From: Planctomycetota bacterium
GTDB taxonomy: Bacteria; Planctomycetota; Planctomycetia; Pirellulales; Pirellulaceae
Direction: 5' to 3'
Length of the DNA: 44,234 bases
Assembly (NCBI GenBank): GCA_027622275.1
Contig: JAQBZB010000038.1
Span: 1-44,234 of the forward strand
Positions 9,233 through 17,221 of the stretch are shown in pieces. Under the pieces are notes generated by a model. It saw only the letters and a program-made list of their open reading frames with translations. It had not been told where the DNA came from and did no database searches. A program made the position numbers and the translations under genes. The stretch's first letter is position 1. Every line of letters begins with the position of its first letter.

Positions 9233-9991
9233 ATGCTCGTCTACAAGTATCTTTCTCCAGCGAGAGTCGATGTTGTTGAAAGCGCATTGATTCGTTTCAC
9301 GCCGCCATTAGAACTGAACGACCCTTTTGAAGCTCAACCCTGTCTTCTCGATTACCGCGACCATCTGCGCGCGTATCTTGCCAAGGAATGCGGAAGAGCC
9401 GACAAGCCGGTTAGCCCAGCGGACATCGACGGGCTTGTTGACACTCATATCAGCAACCTTCAGAGGCGGATTGGTGAAGTGACGGTTGTCCTTAGCCTCA
9501 GCAAGAACTGCGATAACCGACTCATGTGGTCACACTACGGAAAGAGCCATCAAGGTTTTGTCATTGGCTTTGATTCCGATAACGACTTCTTTTCTGTGCA
9601 ACGGGAACAGATTCGTTTGAGCCCAACTGAGGTTCAATACTCAGCAGAACGGGCTAATGTGCCTGTGGACAGTAGCGTTCCCCCAAATCAGTTCTTAGCT
9701 CCCGATAGAGAGTTCTTACTAACCAAGAGCCAAGACTGGGCCTACGAGGAAGAAATCCGCGTGCTTGCCGATCCGCAGAAGGCGGACATCACCAAAGCTG
9801 GACCAAACGGTCGCGATATATCCCTATTTCAGTTTCCCTCGACGGCCGTTCGCGAAATCATTCTTGGCTATCGGATTCCGACCGATCTTGCCTCGACGCT
9901 CACAGAAATCGTCAGATCGAGTTACTCCCATGCGAGAATATTGCGGGCCGCCTTGAATGAACGACTTTTCAAAATGGACATCAATGTCTAG
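9233..9991 (+). CDS. DUF2971 family protein
   Basis: A 252-residue cytoplasmic protein. The start block 'MLVYKYLSPARVDVVESALI' followed by 'RFTPPLELNDPFEAQP' is the hallmark of DUF2971, and the central 'LMWSHYGKSHQGFVIGFD' is the second conserved block of that family. A third block is 'KSQDWAYEEEIRVL'. The frame is open 39 codons upstream, but the family starts at the 'YKYLS' strand, so the ATG at 9233 is used. The molecular function of DUF2971 is not established. Members are scattered in accessory regions of bacterial genomes. Base composition is a little more AT-rich than the surrounding housekeeping genes, which would fit acquisition. It is a single gene without an operon partner. Confidence 0.82.
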   Translation: MLVYKYLSPARVDVVESALIRFTPPLELNDPFEAQPCLLDYRDHLRAYLAKECGRADKPVSPADIDGLVDTHISNLQRRIGEVTVVLSLSKNCDNRLMWSHYGKSHQGFVIGFDSDNDFFSVQREQIRLSPTEVQYSAERANVPVDSSVPPNQFLAPDREFLLTKSQDWAYEEEIRVLADPQKADITKAGPNGRDISLFQFPSTAVREIILGYRIPTDLASTLTEIVRSSYSHARILRAALNERLFKMDINV

Positions 9992-10090
9992 GGCGTTTTC
10001 ATTCTGTGGATATGGGCGGGTCGGGTAGCACGCCATAAGTCTTCGAAGGGCGTGGCAGAGGGGCGAGGAAACACCGCCGTCCGACCGATC

Positions 10091-10711
10091 CTACTCGTTG
10101 GCGGCCTCAAAGACCGCTGCGACATCGACCGTTAGTCCTTCGAGAAGTAGCGACGCGGCGAATTCTCCCGGTTTGTAGACGCCAACTTCCGCGTACGGCT
10201 GCCCGGCGGATTCAAGCTTGAAGACCGTCATCGTGGAGTTGCGCGGATCGACGATCCAGTATTCAGAGATCCCGGCTTGCGCGTATTCGTTACGCTTGAC
10301 TTCCAAATCTCGTTTCGGATCGTCGCTGCTGACGACTTCCACGACGAGATCGGCTCCGTTCCAGAACTCGTCGGCTCGACGTTCCTTGTTGGAGGCACGC
10401 ATGAACACGATGTCCGGCTCGCGGATCGTGCCGTCCCAGAGCTTGATAGGTAGTGGGGCAAAGAGAGCGACTCCGAACTGATTGGCAACTACAAAATCAT
10501 GAATCTGTCGAAACAAGGACGACAAGATCAACTGATGCGCTTGAGTCGGCGACGGAAGCAACTCTAGCTTGCCGTTCGACAATTCGATCAGCCGGTTCGT
10601 GTGGAGCGAGAAGTACTCGCCCTCGGACCAATGCCCTTGACGCGGGAAGAGTTCAGCGATTTCCCAAGTTGGATCGCCGATTGCCGATTCGATGATAGGA
10701 GTTGATGGCAT
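10091..10711 (-). CDS. Uma2 family endonuclease-like protein (DUF820)
   Basis: A 206-residue protein with the Uma2 arrangement of the PD-(D/E)XK fold: 'YFSLHTNRLIELSNGKLELL' at the start, 'REPDIVFMR' with the first catalytic Asp, 'GADLVVEVVSSDDPKRD' with the catalytic Glu, and 'KRNEYAQAGISEYWIVDP' with the lysine helix. All expected active-site positions are present, so the protein looks intact. The true cellular role of Uma2 proteins is uncertain. They are very abundant in cyanobacteria and planctomycetes, often as single genes, as here. Length is typical. Upstream there is a 67-base gap before palindrome C. Confidence 0.9.
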   Translation of the reverse strand: MPSTPIIESAIGDPTWEIAELFPRQGHWSEGEYFSLHTNRLIELSNGKLELLPSPTQAHQLILSSLFRQIHDFVVANQFGVALFAPLPIKLWDGTIREPDIVFMRASNKERRADEFWNGADLVVEVVSSDDPKRDLEVKRNEYAQAGISEYWIVDPRNSTMTVFKLESAGQPYAEVGVYKPGEFAASLLLEGLTVDVAAVFEAANE

Positions 10712-10778
10712 CGTGAAGTCGCAGTGTAGGATTGCTCACCAGTATCTCGAAAGCGGCCCCGATGCGAGCTGCTGCTAA

Positions 10779-10848
10779 GTAGCATGGCCTCGTAGGCCGT
10801 GTCGGCTTGGGAACACCTGAAAACACACGGCCTACGAGGCCATGCTAC
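10779..10848. repeat. Double-hairpin palindrome C
   Basis: Perfect 24-base inverted arms (10779-10802 and 10825-10848) with a 22-base spacer. Each arm contains its own hairpin, CATGGCC-TCGTA-GGCCGTG, with one G-T pair. A close copy occurs at 35419-35488. It lies 42 bases after the stop of the PEP-hydrolase-like gene and could end that transcript. Confidence 0.9.
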
Positions 10849-10890
10849 TCATTGGAACACGGCACCGACTGAATATACCAAAAGCCCTGA

Positions 10891-11727
10891 CTACTTGCCG
10901 AACTTCATCTCCGTAAACTCGCGCACTCGATCGCGGATGGCGGGTTCGACGGGCAGGCGCTCCATACTGCTGGCTCCGTAGAAGCCGACGATGCCTGTGG
11001 TGTGGTCCAGGATGAACTGCGCGTCCGCTGGCTCGGCGATTGGGCCGCCGTGACACAGAACCAGGATCTCCGAGTTCACTTTCTTGGCGGCGTCGTGCAT
11101 GGCTTGAACTCGCCGTGCGGATTCTTCGAGCGAAACAGCGGTCGTCGCGCCGATCGCGCCTTTCGTCGTCAGACCCATGTGCGGAATCAAAATGTCGGCA
11201 CCCGCCGCGGCCATCGCCGTCGCCTCATCGGGATTGAAACAATACGGCGTCGTGAGCAAGCCCATTTCGTGGGACGTACGGATCATGTCGACTTCCAGGC
11301 CGTAACCCATGCCGGTTTCTTCCAGCCCCTGCCGGAAGCTGCCGTCGATCAGACCGACGGTCGGAAAGTTTTGCACACCCGAGAAGCCCGCTGCATCGAC
11401 GTCGCGCAGAAACAGCTTCATGACTCGAAACGGATCGGTCCCGCAGACGCCAGCCAGCACCGGCGTTTTCGTCGCCACGGGAAGGACTTCGCGTCCCATC
11501 TCCATCACGATGGCATTGGCATCGCCGTAGGGCATCATTCCCGAGAGAGATCCGCGCCCACCCATGCGAAAGCGTCCGGAATTATAGATCACCAACAGAT
11601 CGATCCCACCGGCTTCCGACATCTTCGCACTGATGCCGGTCCCCGCGCCGCCGCCGATGATTGGCTTGCCAGCGGCAACTTTCGCGCGTAATCGAGCGAG
11701 AATGTCTTCACGTTGGAACAAGGCCAT
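10891..11727 (-). CDS. PEP-hydrolase-like TIM-barrel protein (C-terminal half of the Tm-1 architecture)
   Basis: A 278-residue TIM-barrel protein. Strand and loop motifs are '[20 protein letters not shown]', '[20 protein letters not shown]', '[15 protein letters not shown]', '[16 protein letters not shown]', 'ADILIPHMG' and '[18 protein letters not shown]'. These match the phosphoenolpyruvate hydrolase-like family (PF09370 type). In fungi and in the tomato Tm-1 resistance protein, this domain is fused behind a UPF0261 domain. Here the UPF0261 protein is encoded by the gene immediately upstream on the same strand, with palindrome D between them. The reaction is not known. The pair probably forms one functional unit and is often found near catabolic genes such as the aldolase at 13961. 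The start at 11727 ([10 protein letters not shown]) is the only sensible one. Confidence 0.88.
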   Translation of the reverse strand: MALFQREDILARLRAKVAAGKPIIGGGAGTGISAKMSEAGGIDLLVIYNSGRFRMGGRGSLSGMMPYGDANAIVMEMGREVLPVATKTPVLAGVCGTDPFRVMKLFLRDVDAAGFSGVQNFPTVGLIDGSFRQGLEETGMGYGLEVDMIRTSHEMGLLTTPYCFNPDEATAMAAAGADILIPHMGLTTKGAIGATTAVSLEESARRVQAMHDAAKKVNSEILVLCHGGPIAEPADAQFILDHTTGIVGFYGASSMERLPVEPAIRDRVREFTEMKFGK

Positions 11728-11741
11728 GTTTGTTTCCCCAT

Positions 11742-11859
11742 GTAGCCATCACGCTCCGCGTGATGAGCCTGTTACGTTTGACTCGATCCCATTGTCGACG
11801 TCCGACCGCACTTCAAGCTCGAACCAGTCAGGCTCGTCACGGCGGAGCGTGACAGCTAC
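11742..11859. repeat. Double-hairpin palindrome D, supplying the end of a gene
   Basis: Imperfect inverted arms (11742-11771 and 11829-11859) with a 57-base spacer. The left arm holds the hairpin ATCACGC-TCC-GCGTGAT. The right arm holds GTCAC...GTGAC with a GGA loop. The right arm overlaps the last codons and stop of the Tm-1-like gene (stop 11837-11839), so the palindrome encodes that protein's final residues. Confidence 0.85.
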
Positions 11860-13054
11860 TTTTCATCAGCTGAATTAGTTTGTGGGCGGCGGCCTCGGCG
11901 AAGGTGGGATCGTTGATGTGTTCGTCACGCTCGACAAGCGGGACGCCGCCGTGACTCGACCGGATCGCGTCGAACAACGCCTTGCGCGCCGCGGGATCTT
12001 CGAACGGTTCGCCTGCGCGGTCGATCGCCGAGACGCCCTTCAGCGGCAACATAATCGCGGCCGGTCCGCGCGACGAGGAGACCTTGTGTCCAATCTCTTG
12101 GCCGAGCATGGCGTTCTCTTCGGCGGTGGTCCGCATCAGCGTCACGGTGGCGTTGTGCTTGTGGAAGGTGCGGTCTTTGAACTCGATCGGGATCGTGTCT
12201 GGAGCCCAGAAATTGACCATGTCGGTAGCTCCCACCGAGACAACTTGAGGCACTCCCATCGCTGCCGCCGCCGTCAATCGGCTCGGGCCGGCCGACAGTA
12301 CACCGCCGACCAGGTCATCCGCCAACTCCGTCGTCGTCATATCCAGCACGCCCGCAAACAGGCCTTCACGGATCAACGACTCCATTGCCTGACCGCCGTT
12401 GCCGGTCGCGTGGAAGACCAGGACTTCATAGCCCGCTTGTTCGAGTACCTCGCGCGCCCGCTGGACGCAAGGCGTCGTCACTCCAAACATTGTCGCGGCC
12501 ACCAGCGGCTTGTCTGCCCGCGATTCGGCGACACGATGCCGTACCATGCCGGCTATCGCCCCAGCCGCATTCAACAAGATCTGCCGACTGATTCGATTGA
12601 TCCCGGCGATGTCGACCACCGAGTTCAGCATGAGAATGTCTTTGTCGCCGACCCATTTTCGGACGTCACCTGAAGCCAGCGTGCTGACCATCAGCTTGGC
12701 AACACCAATCGGCAGCGCCCGCATCGCCGCCGTTCCAATGGTGGTCCCCGCCGATCCGCCGAGCGCGATGACGCCGTCGACTTCACCGCGTGCGAAGGCT
12801 GCCAGGACGATCGCCGTCGCCCCCGCCGCGGCTTTCGTGACGGCTACTCCGCGATCTTTCTTTGCAAGCATCTCTTCGAGCGACGAGCCCGCCGCCGCAA
12901 AAACCGCCTCGCGCGTCACATCGCCGGGAAATGTCGGTACGCCGATGCAGCTCGTGTCGACAACAACGACCTCCACGCCAAGTTCGACCAAGCGTTCGCG
13001 AACCAACGCTGCTTCAGGCCCCTTGGTGTCGAGCGTTGCGAGTAAGTAAATCAT
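11837..13054 (-). CDS. Tm-1-like ATP-binding domain protein (UPF0261)
   Basis: A 405-residue protein of the UPF0261 family. It begins 'MIYLLATLDTKGPEAALVRE', the diagnostic first block, then 'VVVVDTSCIGVPTFPGDVTR', 'GVIALGGSAGTTIGTAAMRALPIGV' type glycine-rich loops that bind ATP in the tomato homologue, and 'VDIAGINRISRQIL'. The C-terminal tail (MKSSCHAPP) is encoded by the right arm of palindrome D, which also provides the stop codon. The ancestral end was therefore probably altered by insertion of the palindrome. It starts 9 bases after the nucleotidyltransferase stop and is followed by the TIM-barrel partner, making a minus-strand operon. In plants and fungi the two domains form one polypeptide. 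The biochemical role in bacteria is unknown. Confidence 0.88.
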   Translation of the reverse strand: MIYLLATLDTKGPEAALVRERLVELGVEVVVVDTSCIGVPTFPGDVTREAVFAAAGSSLEEMLAKKDRGVAVTKAAAGATAIVLAAFARGEVDGVIALGGSAGTTIGTAAMRALPIGVAKLMVSTLASGDVRKWVGDKDILMLNSVVDIAGINRISRQILLNAAGAIAGMVRHRVAESRADKPLVAATMFGVTTPCVQRAREVLEQAGYEVLVFHATGNGGQAMESLIREGLFAGVLDMTTTELADDLVGGVLSAGPSRLTAAAAMGVPQVVSVGATDMVNFWAPDTIPIEFKDRTFHKHNATVTLMRTTAEENAMLGQEIGHKVSSSRGPAAIMLPLKGVSAIDRAGEPFEDPAARKALFDAIRSSHGGVPLVERDEHINDPTFAEAAAHKLIQLMKSSCHAPP

Positions 13055-13063
13055 GAGCGTTTC

Positions 13064-13654
13064 TCAGATTCCATTCGACGACATGTCAACTTCGACAAGC
13101 AACTCGTCCCATTGGGAGATTCGAGGATCGCGGGCTCCGTACAACGCGACGAGCTTCTCGCGAATCCAACCCCGATCCAGGGCATTCAGCTGAGTGCGAA
13201 GAACTTGCTCGACGTCCGCAAGGTCTTTGCGTCGGAAGAACATCATTTTGAAAACCACAAGTGACTCTGCATCCCAGATCACGATCGCTTGGCCATCGAG
13301 ATCGACAACTTGCCGCCGCTCCTTCGCGTCCGCATAGAATGGGTTCGTGGGCAGGAAGACGTCGACCCGAAGTCCGTCTTGTGAGACGCGACAGAATCCG
13401 TTTTCCTTGATTGATTGTAACGCCTCCAAACTAGTCACTTCACAGCCAATTTCCTGCAGCAACCAAATGCATTCACTAGCTTTGCCGGGAGGCCAGTAGA
13501 GCGTCACGTCAACATCAATCGTTCCGCGCGGCGCGGCCCAATACCCCAATGCGATCGCCCCGCCAATCGCGTACTCCTGGCCTCGCGCATTTAGCTCCTG
13601 CGCCAGTCGTTTGGCGACATGGGCGGCGTCGAGTTGTCGGTTACTCTCGTCCAT
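13064..13654 (-). CDS. Nucleotidyltransferase-fold protein (AbiEii-like)
   Basis: A 196-residue protein with the minimal nucleotidyltransferase core: 'GQEYAIGGAIALGYWAAPRG' followed by 'TIDVDVTLYWPPG', which gives the G-G and the D-x-D metal motif. A third acidic strand is in 'DGLRVDVFLPTNPF'. The fold matches the small nucleotidyltransferases related to AbiEii toxins. The frame is open 41 codons upstream, but the ATG at 13654 (MDESNRQLDAAH) is preferred because the extra N-terminal residues are low quality and overlap the 84-residue gene that ends at 13641. That gene overlaps this start by 14 bases, and such an arrangement suggests a toxin-antitoxin-like or sensor pair. The target is unknown. 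Confidence 0.8.
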   Translation of the reverse strand: MDESNRQLDAAHVAKRLAQELNARGQEYAIGGAIALGYWAAPRGTIDVDVTLYWPPGKASECIWLLQEIGCEVTSLEALQSIKENGFCRVSQDGLRVDVFLPTNPFYADAKERRQVVDLDGQAIVIWDAESLVVFKMMFFRRKDLADVEQVLRTQLNALDRGWIREKLVALYGARDPRISQWDELLVEVDMSSNGI

Positions 13655-13895
13655 CGGCAGCGTGCCTGCGTAGGAAGGCGATCGTCGAAGCGGGCCAAGG
13701 TGCAGGTGTGGGAGCGGGCAACCCGCTCGCGATGCGACCGCGTTGAATCGCCGCAGCCGTCTTACACGCTGCCGCAATCATCCGACCGCGTTGTTCCATC
13801 GACATAGCTCGAAGCGCCGCGTACTCGCTGCTTCGTTGCTCTTCGAATGCCGATACGTGAAGCTTATCGTCATCGGTTCCCAAGCGCTCTTGCAT
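13641..13895 (-). CDS. Small conserved protein paired with the nucleotidyltransferase
   Basis: An 84-residue protein starting at the ATG at 13895 (MQERLGTDDDKLHV) inside a longer open frame. That longer frame is otherwise only the shadow of the aldolase gene. The C-terminal half has a pattern I associate with small planctomycete and proteobacterial proteins encoded just before nucleotidyltransferases: 'LRAMSMEQRGRMIAAACKTA', then 'GLPAPTPAPWPASTIAFL'. Its stop codon lies 14 bases inside the next gene, which indicates translational coupling. It is helical, with no signal peptide. It probably acts as the partner (antitoxin or adaptor) of the nucleotidyltransferase, but this is inference from position. 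Confidence 0.68.
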   Translation of the reverse strand: MQERLGTDDDKLHVSAFEEQRSSEYAALRAMSMEQRGRMIAAACKTAAAIQRGRIASGLPAPTPAPWPASTIAFLRRHAADGRE

Positions 13896-13960
13896 CGCTG
13901 CGATTCTCCAATTCGGTTGTCGTTCTATTGTACGACATCGTCCAGCGTCAGGGCAGTTCG

Positions 13961-14758
13961 CTAGTATCGTGCGACATCCTTCGCGGCTTGTTGAGGATGC
14001 AACGTCTTGAGGTACTCCTGCGCCTTGAAGGTCATCATCCGCAGGTCGCTCCCGACGGCGAGGAACTGCATGCCTTGTTCGGCCCGCTCGAGAGCTGACT
14101 CGGGATCCATCGCGTGAATGCCGGTTGGCGTGCCGACTTTCTTGCCGACCTCGATCACACGCTGGACCATTGCTTCGTGTTCTGCCGCTGTCGGGAACGT
14201 GCCATCGGAAGCGCGCATCTGGAACCGGAGATCGTTCGGACCGATAAAGATCGCGTCGCAACCGGGCAGGCTGTAAATCTCTTCCGCATTCTCGACGCCT
14301 TGCGGGCTTTCGGTCTGCAAGACAACCAAGATCTCGTCGTTGGCCCGCTGATAGTATTCGCCGGCCTCCGCACCGAAATTCATCGCGTGCATGCCGCCAC
14401 CGACGCTGCGGTTGCCTTGGGGCGGATATTTTGCGGCGGCGATGGCGATCTTCGCTTGCTCGACCGTGTCGACCATCGGCACCACGATCCCCCACGCTCC
14501 GGCGTCGAGAACCCGCTTGATGTAATGATGCGTTCCCTCGGGAACACGAGCCAATGGCACACAGCCCGCATCGGCGATGGCACCAAAAATCGAGGTGGCT
14601 TGCGACCAATCGATCGCCGAGTGCTCGATATCGAGAGTCATCCAGTCGAAGCCGAGTCGTGCCAACACTCGCGTGGCATACAAATCACCCAATGCCAGCC
14701 AGGTACCGAAGGAGGGCTCGCCACGGCGGAGTTTTTCTTTGACGGGGTTTGTTTTCAT
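13961..14758 (-). CDS. HpcH/HpaI-family aldolase
   Basis: A 265-residue TIM-barrel class II aldolase of the HpcH/HpaI/citrate lyase beta family, which cleaves 2-keto-3-deoxy acids to pyruvate plus an aldehyde. Motifs are '[20 protein letters not shown]', '[15 protein letters not shown]' with the catalytic base region, '[32 protein letters not shown]', a '[14 protein letters not shown]' loop in place of the usual RG-x-RG-type loop, '[19 protein letters not shown]' with the metal-binding Glu, and '[15 protein letters not shown]' with the metal-binding Asp. The substrate cannot be read from sequence. It is the first gene of a minus-strand run that continues to the Tm-1-like pair, and all could serve one catabolic route. 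It is divergent from the exported PIMT gene, 74 bases away. Confidence 0.9.
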   Translation of the reverse strand: MKTNPVKEKLRRGEPSFGTWLALGDLYATRVLARLGFDWMTLDIEHSAIDWSQATSIFGAIADAGCVPLARVPEGTHHYIKRVLDAGAWGIVVPMVDTVEQAKIAIAAAKYPPQGNRSVGGGMHAMNFGAEAGEYYQRANDEILVVLQTESPQGVENAEEIYSLPGCDAIFIGPNDLRFQMRASDGTFPTAAEHEAMVQRVIEVGKKVGTPTGIHAMDPESALERAEQGMQFLAVGSDLRMMTFKAQEYLKTLHPQQAAKDVARY

Positions 14759-14832
14759 GGTTGTTAGTCCTTAGTCGGTTGTCATTCGCCAATTGCTAAG
14801 GCAAGTTATAATACACCGCGGGCCAATGACCA

Positions 14833-16062
14833 ATGACCGAGCGACTAATGACCAATCGAAACCTTGTTGTGTTCGTAGCACTTCTGCTGCTGCCCGTCGT
14901 CGCACAAGCTCAAACCGAATCACAATTTGAACGAGCCCGTCACCGAATGGTCGACGAAGTCGTGGCAGGTGCGGGCGTCAAAGATCCGCGCGTGCTCCGC
15001 GCGATGCGTGAGACGCCTCGGCACGAATTCGTCGCGACGAACCTGCGGAAGCAAGCGTACTTCGACATGGCGTTGCCAATCGGCTTTCAGCAAACGATCT
15101 CGTCGCCTTTCATCGTGGCTTACATGACCGAGTCGCTCGATCCTCAGCCGACCGACCAGGTTTTGGAGATCGGCACCGGCAGCGGCTATCAAGCGGCCGT
15201 GCTGAGTCCGCTCGTGAAGGAAGTTTACTCGATCGAGATCGTGGAAGAGTTAGGTCGCAAGGCGGAGCGGACGCTGAAACATTTGAAATACACGAATGTG
15301 TTCACCAAAGTCGGTGACGGCTTCAAGGGCTGGCCGGAACATGCTCCGTTCAACAAGATCATCGTGACCTGTTCGCCCGAAGCTCCGCCGCAACCGTTGA
15401 TCGATCAGTTGGCCGAAGGTGGCTTGATGGTGATTCCGGCCGGCGAGCGGTATCAGCAAACGCTCTATTTAATGCGAAAGAAAGATGGCAAGCTCGAGAA
15501 GGAGGCGCTGCGCCCGACGTTGTTCGTTCCGATGACCGGCACTGCGGAAGATCTGCGGCGCGTCAAACCAGATCCCGCGAACCCGCAGGCAGCCAACGGC
15601 AACTTCGAGGAAAAGATTGGCGAGAATGGTTTTGTTCCCGGCTGGTACTACCAGCGCCAGACAGAATTGGTCACCGATGCACTCGCTCCCGAGGGTGAGC
15701 ACTTCGTGACGTTCAAGAACGAAGAAGCCGGCCGCTCGTCGCACTTGCTGCAAGGCCTGCCGATTGACGGTCGTCAGGTCGCCGAGATTGAACTTTCGGC
15801 AATGGTTAAATATTCGAACGTAATCGTGACTTCTCGCGAGGACGCACTTCCTTCTGTAGCGATCACCTTCTACGACGAGAACCGCAACGATCTCGGTCAC
15901 AATTGGATCGGCCCGTTTCGCGGCTCGTCGGATTGGACGCAGGTGAAAAAACGCTTCCGCGTCCCCATTCAAGCTCGCGAAGGCTTGTTGCGCCTGGGGC
16001 TGTTCGGTGCCACCGGCGAGTTGTCGTTCGATGCCGTGTCGCTCAAGCCGATTTCGCGGTAG
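14833..16062 (+). CDS. Exported protein-L-isoaspartate O-methyltransferase with C-terminal beta domain
   Basis: The catalytic domain (about residues 30-245) is a standard PIMT: 'ARHRMVDEVV', 'RHEFVATNLRKQAYFDMALPIGFQQTIS' with the 'ISQP'-equivalent loop, and the SAM motif 'VLEIGTGSGYQAAVLS'. PIMT repairs isoaspartyl damage by SAM-dependent methylation. Two features are unusual. A signal peptide precedes the domain (hydrophobic LVVFVALLLLPVVAQA). About 150 extra residues follow it, ending 'GLLRLGLFGATGELSFDAVS', which looks like a carbohydrate-binding-type beta-sandwich. Start could be 14833 or the ATG at 14848, and the second gives a cleaner signal peptide. A TATAAT at 14807-14812 may be the -10. 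SAM supply outside the cytoplasm is unexplained. Confidence 0.92.
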   Translation: MTERLMTNRNLVVFVALLLLPVVAQAQTESQFERARHRMVDEVVAGAGVKDPRVLRAMRETPRHEFVATNLRKQAYFDMALPIGFQQTISSPFIVAYMTESLDPQPTDQVLEIGTGSGYQAAVLSPLVKEVYSIEIVEELGRKAERTLKHLKYTNVFTKVGDGFKGWPEHAPFNKIIVTCSPEAPPQPLIDQLAEGGLMVIPAGERYQQTLYLMRKKDGKLEKEALRPTLFVPMTGTAEDLRRVKPDPANPQAANGNFEEKIGENGFVPGWYYQRQTELVTDALAPEGEHFVTFKNEEAGRSSHLLQGLPIDGRQVAEIELSAMVKYSNVIVTSREDALPSVAITFYDENRNDLGHNWIGPFRGSSDWTQVKKRFRVPIQAREGLLRLGLFGATGELSFDAVSLKPISR

Positions 16063-16094
16063 CAGGTAGTGGTACAACTTGGCGACCCACCTAA

Positions 16095-16149
16095 TAACCC
16101 GACGCGTAAGCGAGGACGAAGCGCTTTGCCTCGCTTACGCGTCGGGTTA
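16095..16149. repeat. Palindrome E, likely terminator of the PIMT gene
   Basis: Perfect 21-base inverted arms (16095-16115 and 16129-16149) with a 13-base spacer, 32 bases after the PIMT stop. The inner part is CGC-GTAA-GCG, a weaker version of the nested hairpin seen in the other palindromes. There is no T-run, so terminator function is uncertain. Confidence 0.8.
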
Positions 16150-16274
16150 CAAAGATTCGCCGACGTCGCCAAACTGTACCCTTACCCGGTCGCAAGACTA
16201 CGTCGCTGGCGCGCTGGTTTCGTGATACAATGGCCGCCTGAATGCTTCACAAACTGAGAGAACGGAGCGAACGA

Positions 16275-16520
16275 ATGACAGATGCCCAATCGATTGTCAC
16301 GGCAGCGTCGCAGCTCTCCGAACAGGAGCGTGTGCTAGTTGTGGAAGCTTTGCTGGACTCACTGGAAGCCCCGGCCGTAGGTGACCCCGCGGCGGTTGCG
16401 GATGCCTGGCGGCAGGAAGTTCGCCGGCGCTCGGAGGAATTGGGAAGAGGACTCGTGAAGCCGATTTCATGGACCGAAGTCTCCGCCGAGGGGGAAAGGA
16501 TTCTCGAAGGTGGAAATTGA
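16275..16520 (+). CDS. Addiction-module antitoxin-like protein (TIGR02574 type)
   Basis: An 81-residue protein of the same family as the one at 7790. It opens with 'IVTAASQLSEQERVLVVEAL' and carries 'VADAWRQEVRRRSEELGRG', where the W-x2-E block precedes the toxin-binding tail 'SWTEVSAEGERILEGG'. The ATG at 16275 has a GGAGCGA site 8 bases upstream. A RelE/ParE toxin gene would be expected to overlap the stop. Instead only about ten codons that resemble a toxin start follow (from 16517, KWNYRLAR), and then the DJ-1/PfpI gene begins. The toxin therefore seems to have been deleted. Confidence 0.82.
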   Translation: MTDAQSIVTAASQLSEQERVLVVEALLDSLEAPAVGDPAAVADAWRQEVRRRSEELGRGLVKPISWTEVSAEGERILEGGN

Positions 16521-16550
16521 AATGGAATTACAGACTCGCGAGGAAGTGCC

Positions 16551-17081
16551 ATGTCCGACGAACCATTGAAAGGGACATGCATCCTCATCTTCGTCGGAGA
16601 TGTCTACGAGGACCTGGAACTGTGGTATCCGAAGCTGCGGCTAATCGAGGCGGGGGCGGAGGTCGTCGTTGCGGGGCAGGAAGCGAACGTGGTCTATGCG
16701 GGAAAGAACGGCTATCCGTGCAAGTCGGATGCCGCGATCTCGGGCATGAAGGCCGATGATTTTGACGGACTCGTCGTGCCCGGCGGGTTCATGCCGGATA
16801 AGTTGCGGCGAGATCCGCACGTGTTGCAACTCGTGCGCGACTTTGCCGCTGCGGGAAAGTTGGTGGCGGCGGTTTGTCATGGTGGTTGGATTCCCATCTC
16901 GGCCAAGGTGTACAAGGGCGTGCGAGTGACCGGGTCGCCGGGGATTAAGGACGATTTGATCAATGCGGGGGCGATCTGGGAAGATGCGGCGGTCGTCGTC
17001 GATCGGCATTTCGTGTCCAGCCGCAAGCCCGACGACTTGCCGGACTTCTGTCGCGGGATTCTCCAGGTACTTAGAAAGTGA
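16551..17081 (+). CDS. DJ-1/PfpI family protein
   Basis: A 176-residue class I glutamine amidotransferase-like protein of the PfpI type. Motifs are 'ILIFVGDVYEDLELWYP' with the active-site Glu, 'DGLVVPGGFMPDKLR', and the nucleophile elbow 'LVAAVCHGGWIPIS' with the reactive Cys followed by His. Family members act as chaperone-like deglycases or intracellular peptidases. The exact activity is not predictable. Length is normal and there is no signal peptide. The start at 16551 gives MSDEPLKGTC. It follows the orphan antitoxin directly and may have been placed there by a deletion. Palindrome F lies 29 bases after the stop. Confidence 0.92.
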   Translation: MSDEPLKGTCILIFVGDVYEDLELWYPKLRLIEAGAEVVVAGQEANVVYAGKNGYPCKSDAAISGMKADDFDGLVVPGGFMPDKLRRDPHVLQLVRDFAAAGKLVAAVCHGGWIPISAKVYKGVRVTGSPGIKDDLINAGAIWEDAAVVVDRHFVSSRKPDDLPDFCRGILQVLRK

Positions 17082-17109
17082 TTATCAACAACTTCTCAGT
17101 TTGAGTTTC

Positions 17110-17170
17110 GGGAGGGTGAGGCTCCTGCCGAACCATGCGGGGTAAGGCTCGGCGGGAGCCTCGCCCTCCC
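17110..17170. repeat. Double-hairpin palindrome F
   Basis: Inverted 25-base arms (17110-17134 and 17146-17170). The three mismatches all become G-U pairs in RNA. The core includes GGC-TCCT-GCC on the left and GGC-GGGA-GCC on the right. It lies between the DJ-1/PfpI gene and polA, which may explain why a longer polA frame starting inside the palindrome is open. Confidence 0.85.
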
Positions 17171-17221
17171 AATTTTCCCTCCGGGATTCAGTTTGTTCAC
17201 AGTTTGTTAGCTGAGGTTTTG

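Noticed and set aside
13641-14609. 322-codon frame opposite to and overlapping the aldolase
   Set aside because: Only its last 84 codons (from 13895) look like a real protein. The upstream part is an out-of-frame reading of the aldolase gene.
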